Shown: positions 24,306 to 34,239, counted from the first letter of the stretch. The stretch is 61,973 nucleotides of DNA from Flavobacteriales bacterium (GCA_023145275.1 JAGLEB010000091.1:1-61973); one strand, 5' to 3'. Numbers and translations are program-made. The notes: a model not told the origin generated them from the letters alone.

Positions 24306-25913
24306 TTATTCTTGACTCGCCTGCATTAACACAGGTACAATTTGTTTCTTTCTAGATACCACACCTGGCAGCCAAATGGTATTATCCACTAGCTCAAGAT
24401 TGAACGCTGTATTAACAAGACCTGTAGCATTTCCAAAAGCTAATATTTGAGAACCTTTGTTTAAAATATCTGTAATAACAAAAATAAATAGATCGTATTT
24501 ATTTTCATCAATCAACTTATTAATTTCGCTTTCTAATTCTTCTCTATGCTCTAAAACGCCTTCAACATTCACTGTATTAACCTGGGCAAGAGCTGTTTTA
24601 TAATTATTCATTGCAAATTCCTTCATATCCATTATCAATAAATCTTTCGCAGATTTATCGGCTAACGAAGCTCCAGCAATTAACAGTTCCATTCCATATT
24701 TATTAAGGTCAATGCCCGATATATCAGCCAATTTATTTGCCACTATAACATCTCGTTTAGTAGTAGTAGGAGATTTAAACAGTAATGTATCCGAAATAAT
24801 AGCACTTAGCATTATTCCAGCCGTTTGTGAATCAGGAATAAGATCTTCTTCTTCATAGAGTCTATAAATTATTGTAGAAGTACACCCCACACTCTCAGCC
24901 CTAATCATTAACGGTTCTGTTGTATCGAGGTTTCCAAACTTATGATGATCCACTACCTCTAAAATACGTGCAGTTTCAATACCATCAACAGACTGGCTTT
25001 TCTCGTTGTGATCAACCAAAATAACATTTGTGCGAGATACATCCATCAAGTGCTTATTTCTAACTGTAGAATAAACAACTCCTTCTTCATCGACAATCGG
25101 AAAATTTGTTTGATCAGATTCTTTCATCATCAGCTGAATATCATCGATAAAATCAGTTGTTCTAAAATGATAAAATGGAGTAGCACTTAATATAGAATGA
25201 ACAGAAACAGAATTAGAAATTAATTTAAACGTCTTAAATATCCCATCTTTACTCCAATATATTGGTATAGTTATTCCCGATAAATCTTTTTCAATAGGTA
25301 CTCTTGAACAAATTACTAACAAGGAGATATTGAGCTTATTCAAATCTTTATTAATCTTGTTTACATCCGATGTTACAGAAATATCATTATCCTCATCTTG
25401 TCTAATTTCTGACAAAGATCTCAAGTTTCCTTTTACTTTCCCAGTTGGCAAAACTCCATTAATAAGCTCTCCTTCAATTGAATCAACAATGTTTTCGAAG
25501 GTCGTATAGTGCTTATTGAAAATATCGAGAGTGCTCATCTCTAAATAAGCATTAGCAATCTGAGAAACATGCAGTATAGATTCCAGTTTATCATAATAAT
25601 TTACAACGGGTAAACTAGAATATTTCTCATAAGTCAACTTCTCCATAGCTGTTCGCAATGAATCACTATCATAAATCTTAGTAGTATTCCCAGACTTTAT
25701 ATCTCCCATCTTTGGTTTTACAGTAGTTATAAAGTCAGGACTTTCGACATCAAAATAATCTAAAACAAATTGAGTTTCTTTATTTATACTACCAAGTCTA
25801 ACAGCCTTAGTGTTTTTTCCAAGAATATTTTTCAACCTAGAATAGGCAATAGAGGAACATATAGAATCAGTGTCAGGATTTTTATGCCCGAATATTAAAG
25901 TTATATCTCTCAT
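24306..25913 (-). CDS. ppaC: Manganese-dependent family II inorganic pyrophosphatase with CBS and DRTGG insert
   Basis: The 535-residue protein starts with the DHH-type metal site FGHKNPDTDSICS (His10, Asp14, Asp16), has the DHH-like VDHHKFGN in the middle, and a C-terminal DHHA2 domain. Between them lie two CBS motifs split by a DRTGG-like domain (about residues 65-300), which makes it far longer than the roughly 310-residue simple form. Such enzymes hydrolyse pyrophosphate and are regulated by adenine nucleotides binding the CBS pair. It is followed by the small acidic protein gene. Confidence 0.88.
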   Translation of the reverse strand: MRDITLIFGHKNPDTDSICSSIAYSRLKNILGKNTKAVRLGSINKETQFVLDYFDVESPDFITTVKPKMGDIKSGNTTKIYDSDSLRTAMEKLTYEKYSSLPVVNYYDKLESILHVSQIANAYLEMSTLDIFNKHYTTFENIVDSIEGELINGVLPTGKVKGNLRSLSEIRQDEDNDISVTSDVNKINKDLNKLNISLLVICSRVPIEKDLSGITIPIYWSKDGIFKTFKLISNSVSVHSILSATPFYHFRTTDFIDDIQLMMKESDQTNFPIVDEEGVVYSTVRNKHLMDVSRTNVILVDHNEKSQSVDGIETARILEVVDHHKFGNLDTTEPLMIRAESVGCTSTIIYRLYEEEDLIPDSQTAGIMLSAIISDTLLFKSPTTTKRDVIVANKLADISGIDLNKYGMELLIAGASLADKSAKDLLIMDMKEFAMNNYKTALAQVNTVNVEGVLEHREELESEINKLIDENKYDLFIFVITDILNKGSQILAFGNATGLVNTAFNLELVDNTIWLPGVVSRKKQIVPVLMQASQE

Positions 25914-25954
25914 CTAGTAAATGGTTCATTATTTTTATAATCGAATAAAATTAC

Positions 25955-25996
25955 AAAAAAAAGACTCTAATGCACAATTGCAAAAGAGTCTTTTTA
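25955..25996 (-). terminator. Terminator of the ROK kinase gene
   Basis: AAAAAGACTCT (25958-25968) pairs with AGAGTCTTTTT (25985-25995), with a T run on either strand. Confidence 0.85.
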
Positions 25997-26014
25997 ATAT
26001 ATCTATTATTTTTT

Positions 26015-26974
26015 CTACGATTTGAACTCTTTCCATGCAAGAGCTGCAGCACCAACAACAGCGGCATTACCTTCATCGAGAGACGAGATTTTAAGTTTTA
26101 CTTTATTCTTAAAGATGTGAAGTAAGTTCTCTTCCATTGATTTTTCAGTAGGCTCAAGAATTAATTCACCTGCATTTGCAAGACCTCCAAAAAGGAAAAT
26201 TGCTTCAGGACTACTACTAGCCACAAAGTCAGCAAGAGCTTCACCAAGAACTTTTCCTGTTTCACGGAAAATCTCTCTAGCAAGATGATCTCCATTTTGT
26301 GCAGCTTCATAAAGCTTAAACGAAGTTAAATCATCATAAGAATATTTAGAAAGAATAGTTTCTTGATTCCTATCAGCAATTACTTCAAATGCGGTTCTCT
26401 TTATCCCTGTTGCAGAAGCGTAAGTTTCAAGACATCCTCTTCTACCACAACCACATAAACGACCGCCTTTCTGCACTATAACGTGTCCTAGCTCTCCAGC
26501 AAAGCCATCATGCCCGTATACTAATTCACCATTAACAACTATACCACTACCTAAACCAGTACCAAGTGTTATGATAATGAAATTTTTCATCCCTTTAGCT
26601 CCACCGAAAAGCATTTCTCCAATTGCAGCAGCATTTGCATCGTTAGTCAATACAGCAGGAACCCCAAATTTTTGCCCCATCAAATGAGCTACCCTAATAA
26701 CACCTTTCCATTTTAAGTTTGGTGCAAACTCAATAGTTCCCTTATAATAATTTCCATTAGGAGCACCAACTCCAATACCAATAATTTCAAACTCTTCATC
26801 AGAACTAGCTTGCGCCTCTGTAACCGTAGCATAAAGAGCATCTAGATACTCCTCAAACGTGTCACCTATAAGAGTTGACATTGATGCTTCTAAAAACACT
26901 TTTCCCGACTCATCAACAAATCCGACTAATGAATTTGTTCCCCCGATATCAATTCCTATTGCTACTTTCTTCAT
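26015..26974 (-). CDS. ROK family sugar kinase (glucokinase-like)
   Basis: The 319-residue protein has the ATP phosphate loop GIDIGGTN (7-14), the catalytic Asp112 in LTNDANAAAIGE, and the ROK zinc site with His164 and Cys174, Cys176, Cys181 in CGCGRRGCLE. No DNA-binding helix-turn-helix precedes it, so it is a kinase rather than a repressor. Glucose or another hexose is the likely substrate, not provable here. It has a complete predicted promoter and a palindrome at the start site. Confidence 0.9.
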   Translation of the reverse strand: MKKVAIGIDIGGTNSLVGFVDESGKVFLEASMSTLIGDTFEEYLDALYATVTEAQASSDEEFEIIGIGVGAPNGNYYKGTIEFAPNLKWKGVIRVAHLMGQKFGVPAVLTNDANAAAIGEMLFGGAKGMKNFIIITLGTGLGSGIVVNGELVYGHDGFAGELGHVIVQKGGRLCGCGRRGCLETYASATGIKRTAFEVIADRNQETILSKYSYDDLTSFKLYEAAQNGDHLAREIFRETGKVLGEALADFVASSSPEAIFLFGGLANAGELILEPTEKSMEENLLHIFKNKVKLKISSLDEGNAAVVGAAALAWKEFKS

Positions 26975-27062
26975 AATTATTTTACTTCCTTTAGCTATGA
27001 ATCATAACATCAATTGACTCTTCAAGCGAGCCAAACGATATTGCAATTCTGATTAAGTGTAT

Positions 27063-27084
27063 AATCTACATTTATTTGTAGATT
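27063..27084 (-). promoter_or_regulatory. Palindrome at the predicted ROK kinase transcription start
   Basis: AATCTACA, six bases, TGTAGATT is a perfect 8-bp inverted repeat. It begins one base downstream of the predicted -7 box on the minus strand, the classic place for a repressor operator, though a 5' hairpin is also possible. Confidence 0.5.
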
Positions 27085-27085
27085 T

Positions 27086-27116
27086 CAAAATTAGTGAATG
27101 CTTTTAGCTCAGCAAA
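27086..27116 (-). promoter_or_regulatory. Predicted promoter of the ROK kinase gene
   Basis: On the minus strand TTTG (27116-27113), 19 bases, then TAATTTTG (27093-27086): a full match to the Bacteroidota consensus in both boxes and spacing. Confidence 0.8.
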
Positions 27117-27307
27117 ATAATTAAACTATAAATATCATGAATAAAGTCATATAAATAATGGTTTTAAATACCACAAGACATTACTATTTATCACGCTTTA
27201 TCTATAATACCTCAACGATTCATAGCATAAAACAACATAAAAATACATGTTAGCACATAACATTTATAAAAAACTATCATAATGAATATTTCCTCATCAA
27301 ATAATTG

Positions 27308-27315
27308 TACTTTTG
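27308..27315 (+). promoter_or_regulatory. Possible -7 element of aspS
   Basis: TACTTTTG is identical to the rplU -7 box. No good TTTG is found 19-21 bases upstream. The ATG is 88 bases downstream. Confidence 0.45.
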
Positions 27316-27403
27316 CACGCTGAAATAGCAGGTCGCAACTCAACTTATTCGAGCATAGCACCTTAGCTGTTTTTAAGAATTTGATACTTAAAGAGTAAAA
27401 GAT

Positions 27404-29152
27404 ATGTATAGATCGCATAATTGTGGAGAATTAACAATCTCAAATGTAGGAGAAGAAGTATTATTGAGTGGATGGGTTCAGAAATCAAGAGACCTAGGAG
27501 CAATGGTTTTTGTTGATCTACGAGATAGATACGGAATAACGCAATTAACTTTTTCAGACGAAAGAGATACCGAACTTATGGCATCTGCACAAAAACTTGG
27601 TAGAGAGTTTGTTATTCAAGTTGAAGGAAAAGTGATTGAAAGAACATCGAAGAACAAGAAAATTGCTACTGGAGAGATCGAGATAGAAGTTTCTTTACTT
27701 AAAATATTAAATAAATCTGACCTACCTCCTTTTACAATTGAGGATAACACCGATGGTGGGGAAGATATAAGAATGAAATATCGTTACCTTGATATTAGAA
27801 GAAATCCAATTCGCAACAACTTAGTATTACGTAGTAAAGTTTCTATGGAAGTTAGAAACTATCTATCTAACATAGAATTTCTTGAAGTAGAAACACCATA
27901 TTTAATAAAATCTACTCCAGAAGGAGCACGTGATTTTATCGTACCATCGCGTATGAATGGTGGCGAATTTTACGCTTTACCACAATCTCCACAAACATTC
28001 AAGCAACTTTTAATGGTTGGTGGAGTAGATAAATATTTTCAAATAGTAAAATGCTTCAGAGATGAAGATTTAAGAGCCGATCGCCAACCTGAATTTACTC
28101 AAATTGACTGTGAGATGTCTTTTGTAGAACAGGATGATATATTAGAGGTATTTGAAGGGCTTACTCGTCATTTATTGAAAAAGATAAATAATGTTGAAGT
28201 TGGAGAATTCCCTAGAATGGATTACGCTGAGGCGATGAAATTATACGGCTCAGACAAACCAGATATTCGTTTCGACATGAAATTCGCAGAATTAAATGAC
28301 GTTGCGAAGAATAAAGGCTTTAAGGTATTTGATTCTCAAGAATTAGTTGTTGGTATTTCTGTACCAAACTGCGCTAGCTACACAAGAAAACAATTAGACA
28401 AACTAATAGAATGGGTTAAGCGTCCACAAATTGGTGCAACAGGTTTAATTTGGGCAAAACACAACGAAGATGGAACATTCAAATCATCAGTTGATAAATT
28501 TTTCAATCAAGAAGCACTAGCTCAATGGTCAGAAAAGCTAAACTCTAAAACTGGCGATTTAATGCTAGTAATGGCTGGAGATATTGACAAAACGAGAAAA
28601 GCTCTTGGTGAGCTAAGACTATATATGGCAGAAACCTTAGGATTGAGAGATCCTAAAAAGTTCGCACCTTTATGGGTTGTTGACTTTCCTTTGTTAGAGT
28701 GGGATGAGGATTCTGAAAGATATCATGCAATGCACCACCCGTTTACATCACCAAAAATGGAAGATATGCACCTACTAAGTACCGAGCCCGGGAAAGTAAG
28801 AGCAAATGCCTATGACCTGGTAATGAATGGTAACGAGATTGGTGGGGGATCAATAAGGATTCACGATAAAAGCACTCAAGAGATGATGTTCTCTCATCTT
28901 GGATTTACTGAAGAAGAAGCAAAAAATCAATTTGGATTCCTTATGGATGCTTTCCAGTTTGGAGCACCACCACACGGAGGGATTGCATTTGGGCTAGATA
29001 GACTAGTTGCAATTATGGGTGGTCAGGAAATAATTAGAGACTTCATAGCTTTCCCTAAAAACAATTCAGGAAGAGACGTTATGATCGATTCTCCTGCTAC
29101 AGTTTCAGAAGAGCAGCTTATAGATCTTAAATTGAAACTCGATTTAAAATAA
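27404..29152 (+). CDS. aspS: Aspartyl-tRNA synthetase
   Basis: The 582-residue class IIb synthetase has the N-terminal OB-fold anticodon domain (MYRSHNCGELTISNVGEEV), motif 2 CFRDEDLRADRQPEFTQID, the bacterial GAD insertion (about 285-420) and motif 3 GGIAFGLDRLVAIMGG. This is the bacterial-type enzyme of normal length. It is monocistronic with a strong terminator. Confidence 0.97.
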   Translation: MYRSHNCGELTISNVGEEVLLSGWVQKSRDLGAMVFVDLRDRYGITQLTFSDERDTELMASAQKLGREFVIQVEGKVIERTSKNKKIATGEIEIEVSLLKILNKSDLPPFTIEDNTDGGEDIRMKYRYLDIRRNPIRNNLVLRSKVSMEVRNYLSNIEFLEVETPYLIKSTPEGARDFIVPSRMNGGEFYALPQSPQTFKQLLMVGGVDKYFQIVKCFRDEDLRADRQPEFTQIDCEMSFVEQDDILEVFEGLTRHLLKKINNVEVGEFPRMDYAEAMKLYGSDKPDIRFDMKFAELNDVAKNKGFKVFDSQELVVGISVPNCASYTRKQLDKLIEWVKRPQIGATGLIWAKHNEDGTFKSSVDKFFNQEALAQWSEKLNSKTGDLMLVMAGDIDKTRKALGELRLYMAETLGLRDPKKFAPLWVVDFPLLEWDEDSERYHAMHHPFTSPKMEDMHLLSTEPGKVRANAYDLVMNGNEIGGGSIRIHDKSTQEMMFSHLGFTEEEAKNQFGFLMDAFQFGAPPHGGIAFGLDRLVAIMGGQEIIRDFIAFPKNNSGRDVMIDSPATVSEEQLIDLKLKLDLK

Positions 29153-29174
29153 AGCATTATACATAAACAATATT

Positions 29175-29227
29175 GGCTGTATCAGGAGCGAACTTATATT
29201 ATACTCTCCCTGATACAGCCTTTATTT
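29175..29227 (+). terminator. Terminator of aspS
   Basis: GGCTGTATCAGG (29175-29186) pairs with CCTGATACAGCC (29209-29220), followed by TTTATTT. Confidence 0.88.
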
Positions 29228-29283
29228 ATCTAGATTACACAAGTATAACATGAAGAATGCAACAACAGTATTGTTAACAAACC

Positions 29284-31068
29284 ATGAGTAAACCAACTAC
29301 AAGATTTGGGCGATTTCTAGTTTGGAGACTTAAACATATCAGGAATCAAGAATTCATATATATTCTCAGCATACTAATTGGACTTTCTACTGGTATAGTT
29401 GCTGTTCTATTAAAAAACATCACTCACTTTATCCAGTCTGCTATTCACCATGAGTCAATAATAGAGCATACTCAATTTTTTTATTTTATTATTCCCTTAG
29501 TTGGATTAATTCTAACTTATCTATCTATAAAATATATAATCCGTACTGATGTTAGCCATGGTATTCCCTCTACTCTATTTGCAATTTCAAAAAAAGATGG
29601 AGTGATAAAAAAAGTCCAAACTTGGGGTTCTGTTTTAACATCATCTTTAACAGTTGGTTTTGGTGGATCAGTTGGACTAGAAGGACCAACAGTTGCAACA
29701 GGAGCTGCTATAGGATCAAACATAGCTAGAGCTTTTCACCTAAGCTCTAAAACGCGAATGATATTATTGAGCGCCGCGGCTGCAGGTGCAATGTCTGCAA
29801 TTTTCAAAGTACCTATTGCGTCAATAATTTTCGTAGTAGAAGTTTTTAGCTTAGACTTAACTCTTACATCGCTAATTCCTTTATTACTAGCTTCTGTATC
29901 AGCAGTATTAACTTCATATTTTCTTATTGGAGATGCTTACATTCTAGAGTTTACATTTAAAGATAAATTTCTCTTAGCCGATACTCCTTGGGTAATATTA
30001 CTTGGTGTACTAGGAGGTGTATTATCTATATATTTCACTGAGGTATACCGACGAATTGGAAATTATTTTGATGGAATTAAAAGCCAATGGAGTAGAGTTA
30101 TTATAGCAGGTATATTTCTTGGAGTATTAATCTTCATTATACCACCACTTTATGGTGAGGGTTTCGAAGTAATAAACAGTTTACTTGCCGGAGAGGTGCC
30201 AAATAACCTTTATCAAAGTAGACTAGAAAGTTTCTTACCTGTAGATTGGGCAATTATCACATTGTTATTCGGGTTGATGATATTTAAGATTGTTGCTGCA
30301 GCCTTAACTTTTGGAGGAAAAGGTGTAGGAGGAATTTTTGTGCCAGTACTATTTATGGGAAGCATACTAGGGAACATAATGGCTCGAATTATTAATTTAT
30401 CACCGATAGGGGTTCATGTTTCTGAAACAAACTTCACATTATTAGGCATGTCAGGTATTGTAGCAGGAGTTCTTCACGCTCCATTAACGGCTGTATTCCT
30501 TATTGCTGAACTTACAGGCGGCTATAAACTATTCACCCCACTGATTATTGTTTCTGCAATTTCATACGCTATTACTAAAATATTTGTTCCACACTCGGTT
30601 TATCACCACGAGCTTGCTAAGAAAGGTCAATTAATTACTCACGACAAGGACAGGGCTGTGTTAACTCTTATGCAATTAGGAAGAGTAATAGAGACAAATT
30701 TCACTAGCATTCATCCAGAAATGAGTCTTGGAGAACTTGTACAGAAAGTGATAAGACATTCAAAACGAAATATGTTTCCTGTGCTAAATTCTAAATCAGA
30801 ATTGGTAGGAGTATTAAATATTGATGATATTAGGTCAATCATGTTCGACCAAAACCTGTACGAAACTACCTTTGTAAGAACATACATGAAAATGCCAGAG
30901 GAGATTATTATCTTCGAAGATGATGACATGAATAGAGTTATGAAGAAGTTTAGAGATAGCGGAATGTGGAATATTCCAGTGATAGAGAACAACCAATACA
31001 AAGGTTTTGTCTCTAGATCGAAACTTCTAACTGTTTACAGAAGGAAGTTAATTGAATTTGCCAGTTAA
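29284..31068 (+). CDS. ClC family chloride channel/transporter with C-terminal CBS pair (first copy)
   Basis: The 594-residue membrane protein has the ClC selectivity motifs SHGIPS (91-96), GSVGLEGP (128-135, gating Glu133) and GKGVGGIFVP. About residues 450-594 are two cytoplasmic CBS domains (SIHPEMSLGELVQ; ELVGVLNIDDIR). At the position of the E. coli proton-gate glutamate Glu203, the aligned segment VVEVFSLDL has Val187, as in true channels and many bacterial ClC-CBS proteins, so H+ coupling may be absent. It is the first of two adjacent paralogues. Confidence 0.92.
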   Translation: MSKPTTRFGRFLVWRLKHIRNQEFIYILSILIGLSTGIVAVLLKNITHFIQSAIHHESIIEHTQFFYFIIPLVGLILTYLSIKYIIRTDVSHGIPSTLFAISKKDGVIKKVQTWGSVLTSSLTVGFGGSVGLEGPTVATGAAIGSNIARAFHLSSKTRMILLSAAAAGAMSAIFKVPIASIIFVVEVFSLDLTLTSLIPLLLASVSAVLTSYFLIGDAYILEFTFKDKFLLADTPWVILLGVLGGVLSIYFTEVYRRIGNYFDGIKSQWSRVIIAGIFLGVLIFIIPPLYGEGFEVINSLLAGEVPNNLYQSRLESFLPVDWAIITLLFGLMIFKIVAAALTFGGKGVGGIFVPVLFMGSILGNIMARIINLSPIGVHVSETNFTLLGMSGIVAGVLHAPLTAVFLIAELTGGYKLFTPLIIVSAISYAITKIFVPHSVYHHELAKKGQLITHDKDRAVLTLMQLGRVIETNFTSIHPEMSLGELVQKVIRHSKRNMFPVLNSKSELVGVLNIDDIRSIMFDQNLYETTFVRTYMKMPEEIIIFEDDDMNRVMKKFRDSGMWNIPVIENNQYKGFVSRSKLLTVYRRKLIEFAS

Positions 31069-31158
31069 TTAATTTTGTTGAGTGTTTTTATATTCATAAT
31101 ATTACATAATATTCTTATGTAACATTTTAAACGTTCAAATAGAAAACATTAGCAATAA

Positions 31159-32949
31159 ATGGCGCATCCAACTTCAATATTAGGTAAATTTTTGATATGG
31201 CGAGTAAAGCACATCTCAAACAAGAAATTCATCCACATATTGAGTATTATTATAGGGATTACCTCGGGCTTAGGTGCTGTAGTTTTGAAAAATGCAACAC
31301 ACTTAATTCAGGATTTGCTACACCATGAATCAATTGGTGAGTATCACAATTATTTTTACTTTATTTTCCCAACAATAGGGATACTCCTAACTCTGATAAT
31401 AATTAAATATGTAATAAAAGAGAATGTCGGACACGGTATACCCTCTACCCTATATGCTATTTCGAAGCGTAAAGGAGTTATGAGAAGATATCAGATGTGG
31501 GGATCTATCATCACGGCTCCTCTAACTGTTGGTTTCGGAGGATCTGTTGGACTTGAGGGACCTACGGTAGCTACAGGTTCGGCAATTGGGTCGAACATAG
31601 CTCGAATGTTCCACATGAATGCCAAGACTCGAATAATGCTACTTGGAGCTGCAGCAGCGGGCGCAATGTCGGCCATTTTCAAAGCACCAATTGCTGCAAT
31701 TATATTTGCAGTGGAAGTATTTAGCCTCGATTTAACCTTAATATCTCTTATTCCATTATTATTAGCATCGGTTTCGGCAATTGTAACTTCATACTTATTC
31801 TTAGGTAATGATTTTATTTTACACTTCAAATTAGTTGATATCTTTGCTATATCGGATTTACCCCCATTTATAATTTTGGGTGTAGCTGCGGCCTTTACTT
31901 CTATATATTTCTCAACTGTTTATTTCAAAATTGGCGACTACTTCGAAACAATACAAAGTCCAGCTAAAAAACTACTAATTGGAGGTTTAGCTATTGGTGT
32001 TATTATTTTCTTTATACCTCCACTATACGGAGAGGGTTTTAAGGTGATAAACGAACTTCTTGAAGGTGTTATTCCATCGTCTTTAGAGAAATTCACATAT
32101 TATGAACACCTCTCATCAAGCCCTTGGGCTATTATTGCATTACTTGCCGGACTAGTAGTATTTAAAATTATTGCTACAGCAACAACTTTTGGTGCAGGAG
32201 GAATTGGAGGTATTTTTGCGCCCACACTGTTTATGGGGAGTATAATGGGAAATGTAATAGCTAGAACAATCAACTTACTTCCTCTTGGCTTTGAGGTTTC
32301 TGTTACAAATTTTACTCTGGTAGGAATGACAGGACTTATGGCAGGTGTGCTACACGCCCCTTTAACTGCTATATTTCTAATTGCTGAGTTAACAGGCGGA
32401 TACGAGCTATTCATCCCTCTAATGCTTACCGCATTGATCTCTTATACAATTGCAAAGACTTTTATTCCACACTCCGTATACCACAGAGAACTAGCCAAAA
32501 AAGGGCAACTAATTACTCACGACAAAGATAAGGCCGTACTAACTCTGATGGACTTAGATAGGGTTCTTGAAACAAATTTCACACCTATAAACTCTGAGAT
32601 GTCCTTAGGTGATTTAGTACACAAGGTTGTATCGCAATCAAAACGAAATATTTTTCCGGTAATAAATGAGAATGATGAGCTCTTAGGTATTCTTTCTCTT
32701 GACGATATCAGACAGATAATGTTTGATTACAAGATTTATGAGACCACTTTTGTGCGAACATTTATGCATAACCCCCCTGAAGTAATTATGGGCGATAAAG
32801 ATTCAATGTCCATCATTATGAGGAAATTTCAAGATAGTGGTGCTTGGAATCTCCCAGTAGTTCGCAACGGAAAATATGCCGGATTCGTGTCCAAGTCGAA
32901 GCTATTGACTGTATATAGAAGAAAACTTATCGAAGTTTCTGGACAATAA
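31159..32949 (+). CDS. ClC family chloride channel/transporter with C-terminal CBS pair (second copy)
   Basis: The 596-residue product is a close paralogue of the preceding gene over its whole length, with the same motif positions: GHGIPS (91-96), GSVGLEGP (128-135) and AVEVFSLDL with Val187 in place of the proton glutamate. The third motif is changed to GAGGIGGIFAP where the first copy has GGKGVGGIFVP. CBS domains are present. The 90-base gap and same strand suggest tandem duplication. The two may form heterodimers, as ClC proteins are dimers; this is inference. Confidence 0.92.
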   Translation: MAHPTSILGKFLIWRVKHISNKKFIHILSIIIGITSGLGAVVLKNATHLIQDLLHHESIGEYHNYFYFIFPTIGILLTLIIIKYVIKENVGHGIPSTLYAISKRKGVMRRYQMWGSIITAPLTVGFGGSVGLEGPTVATGSAIGSNIARMFHMNAKTRIMLLGAAAAGAMSAIFKAPIAAIIFAVEVFSLDLTLISLIPLLLASVSAIVTSYLFLGNDFILHFKLVDIFAISDLPPFIILGVAAAFTSIYFSTVYFKIGDYFETIQSPAKKLLIGGLAIGVIIFFIPPLYGEGFKVINELLEGVIPSSLEKFTYYEHLSSSPWAIIALLAGLVVFKIIATATTFGAGGIGGIFAPTLFMGSIMGNVIARTINLLPLGFEVSVTNFTLVGMTGLMAGVLHAPLTAIFLIAELTGGYELFIPLMLTALISYTIAKTFIPHSVYHRELAKKGQLITHDKDKAVLTLMDLDRVLETNFTPINSEMSLGDLVHKVVSQSKRNIFPVINENDELLGILSLDDIRQIMFDYKIYETTFVRTFMHNPPEVIMGDKDSMSIIMRKFQDSGAWNLPVVRNGKYAGFVSKSKLLTVYRRKLIEVSGQ

Positions 32950-32956
32950 GAAAAAT

Positions 32957-32983
32957 GATCCGATAAATTATCTTCATCGGATC
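32957..32983. terminator. Stem-loop between converging ClC and rpiB genes
   Basis: GATCCGAT (32957-32964) and ATCGGATC (32976-32983) form a perfect 8-bp stem with an 11-base loop. The T tract is weak. Confidence 0.6.
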
Positions 32984-32992
32984 TTAAGTATA

Positions 32993-33424
32993 TTATTTTA
33001 CTGGTATTTTATCTACTCTTGTCTGATGACGTCCACCTTCGAAGTCGGTACTGAAAAAAGCATCTACCATTTCTATGGCTAACTCTAAAGAAACAAATCG
33101 TGCTGGCATATCAAGTATATTAGCATCATTATGCAAACGTGCAAGCTCCGCTAATTCAACATTCCAACATAATGAAGCTCTTATTCCTTGGTGTTTATTA
33201 GCTGTTATTCCGGCACCATTACCGCTACCACACATAATAACTCCAAAATCAGATTCTTTTGATTCAACTGAATCAGCTACGGGGTGAATGAAATCAGGAT
33301 AATCAACGCTATCCTCAGTAAAAGGACCAAAATCCTTCACTTCAAAACCTTTAGCTTCGAGATGCTTAACGATCTCTTTTTTATACGCCACTGCTGCATG
33401 ATCACATCCAATTGCTACTTTCAT
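32993..33424 (-). CDS. rpiB: Ribose-5-phosphate isomerase B
   Basis: The 143-residue LacA/RpiB protein begins MKVAIGCDHAAVAYKKEI and has the active-site loop IMCGSGNGAGITANKH with the catalytic Cys, and WNVELAELARLHNDANIL. It interconverts ribose 5-phosphate and ribulose 5-phosphate. It lies downstream of rpe, another pentose phosphate enzyme, 96 bases apart. Confidence 0.95.
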   Translation of the reverse strand: MKVAIGCDHAAVAYKKEIVKHLEAKGFEVKDFGPFTEDSVDYPDFIHPVADSVESKESDFGVIMCGSGNGAGITANKHQGIRASLCWNVELAELARLHNDANILDMPARFVSLELAIEMVDAFFSTDFEGGRHQTRVDKIPVK

Positions 33425-33520
33425 CTCTGTTATAATTTATTAGTTATAATTTCTTAGGTAAACACCTACTATCTAATTTAAAACAATTACTGCATCAATA
33501 TTCATACTCAACACATAGTA

Positions 33521-34174
33521 CTAACAAGTCAATAATTCGCTAATTGTCTGCTTAGGATTCTCTGAATTAAACACAAAACTTCCGGCAACGAATGCCTCGG
33601 CACCTGCTGCTTCAAGTTTGGGAAGAATTGTTGTGTTAACTCCACCATCAATCTCAATTATAGCATTTGAACCTTTAACTTTCTTCAACGCAGATAATTC
33701 TTTAACCTTCGAATATGTATTTTCAATAAATTTCTGACCGCCAAACCCAGGATTAACAGACATAATAAGAACTACATCCAAATCGGCCAATACTTCGCTT
33801 AAAACAGATACTGGAGTATGAGGGTTCAATGATACTCCTGCCTTCATTCCATTATCTTTAATCAGCTGTATTGTACGGTGTAAATGCGTACAAGCTTCAT
33901 AATGCACTACAAGAATATCAGCTCCAGCTTTAGCAAAATCTTCAACAAATCTATCTGGGTTAACTATCATTAAATGCACATCAAAAACTTTCTTAGAATG
34001 TTTTCTCATCTGCTTAATTACAGGCATCCCAAAGGTTATATTGGGAACAAATACACCATCCATTATATCGAGGTGCAACCATTGAGCTTCGCTTTGATCT
34101 AACATTTCAATCTCACTTTGGAGATTAGTGAAATCTGATGCTAATAGTGATGGTGATATTATTCTTTTACCCAT
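33521..34174 (-). CDS. rpe: Ribulose-phosphate 3-epimerase
   Basis: I take the ATG at 34174, giving 217 residues starting MGKRIISPSLLASDF, the family's usual start; an in-frame ATG at 34207 would add 11 residues and overlap the terminator stem. The TIM-barrel epimerase motifs HLDIMDGVFVPNITFG (catalytic Asp and metal-binding residues), VHYEA, and NPGFGGQKF are intact. It is followed by rpiB, so both pentose 5-phosphate isomerisations are encoded side by side. Confidence 0.95.
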   Translation of the reverse strand: MGKRIISPSLLASDFTNLQSEIEMLDQSEAQWLHLDIMDGVFVPNITFGMPVIKQMRKHSKKVFDVHLMIVNPDRFVEDFAKAGADILVVHYEACTHLHRTIQLIKDNGMKAGVSLNPHTPVSVLSEVLADLDVVLIMSVNPGFGGQKFIENTYSKVKELSALKKVKGSNAIIEIDGGVNTTILPKLEAAGAEAFVAGSFVFNSENPKQTISELLTC

Positions 34175-34206
34175 TTTAGAAAGTGTTTTATAATTAAATT
34201 TAAGCA

Positions 34207-34232
34207 TAAAAAAGAGGGCATAAAAGCCCTCT
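34207..34232 (-). terminator. Terminator of the primary sigma factor gene
   Basis: AGAGGGC (34213-34219) and GCCCTCT (34226-34232) form a 7-bp stem; on the minus strand a T run follows. Confidence 0.8.
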
Positions 34233-34239
34233 CTAAATA

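Larger units (their letters stand above)
26975..27403. other. Divergent intergenic region between the ROK kinase and aspS
   Basis: No gene is visible in these 429 bases. It holds the ROK promoter (27086-27116) with its palindrome (27063-27084) and the aspS -7 element (27308-27315). Confidence 0.6.
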
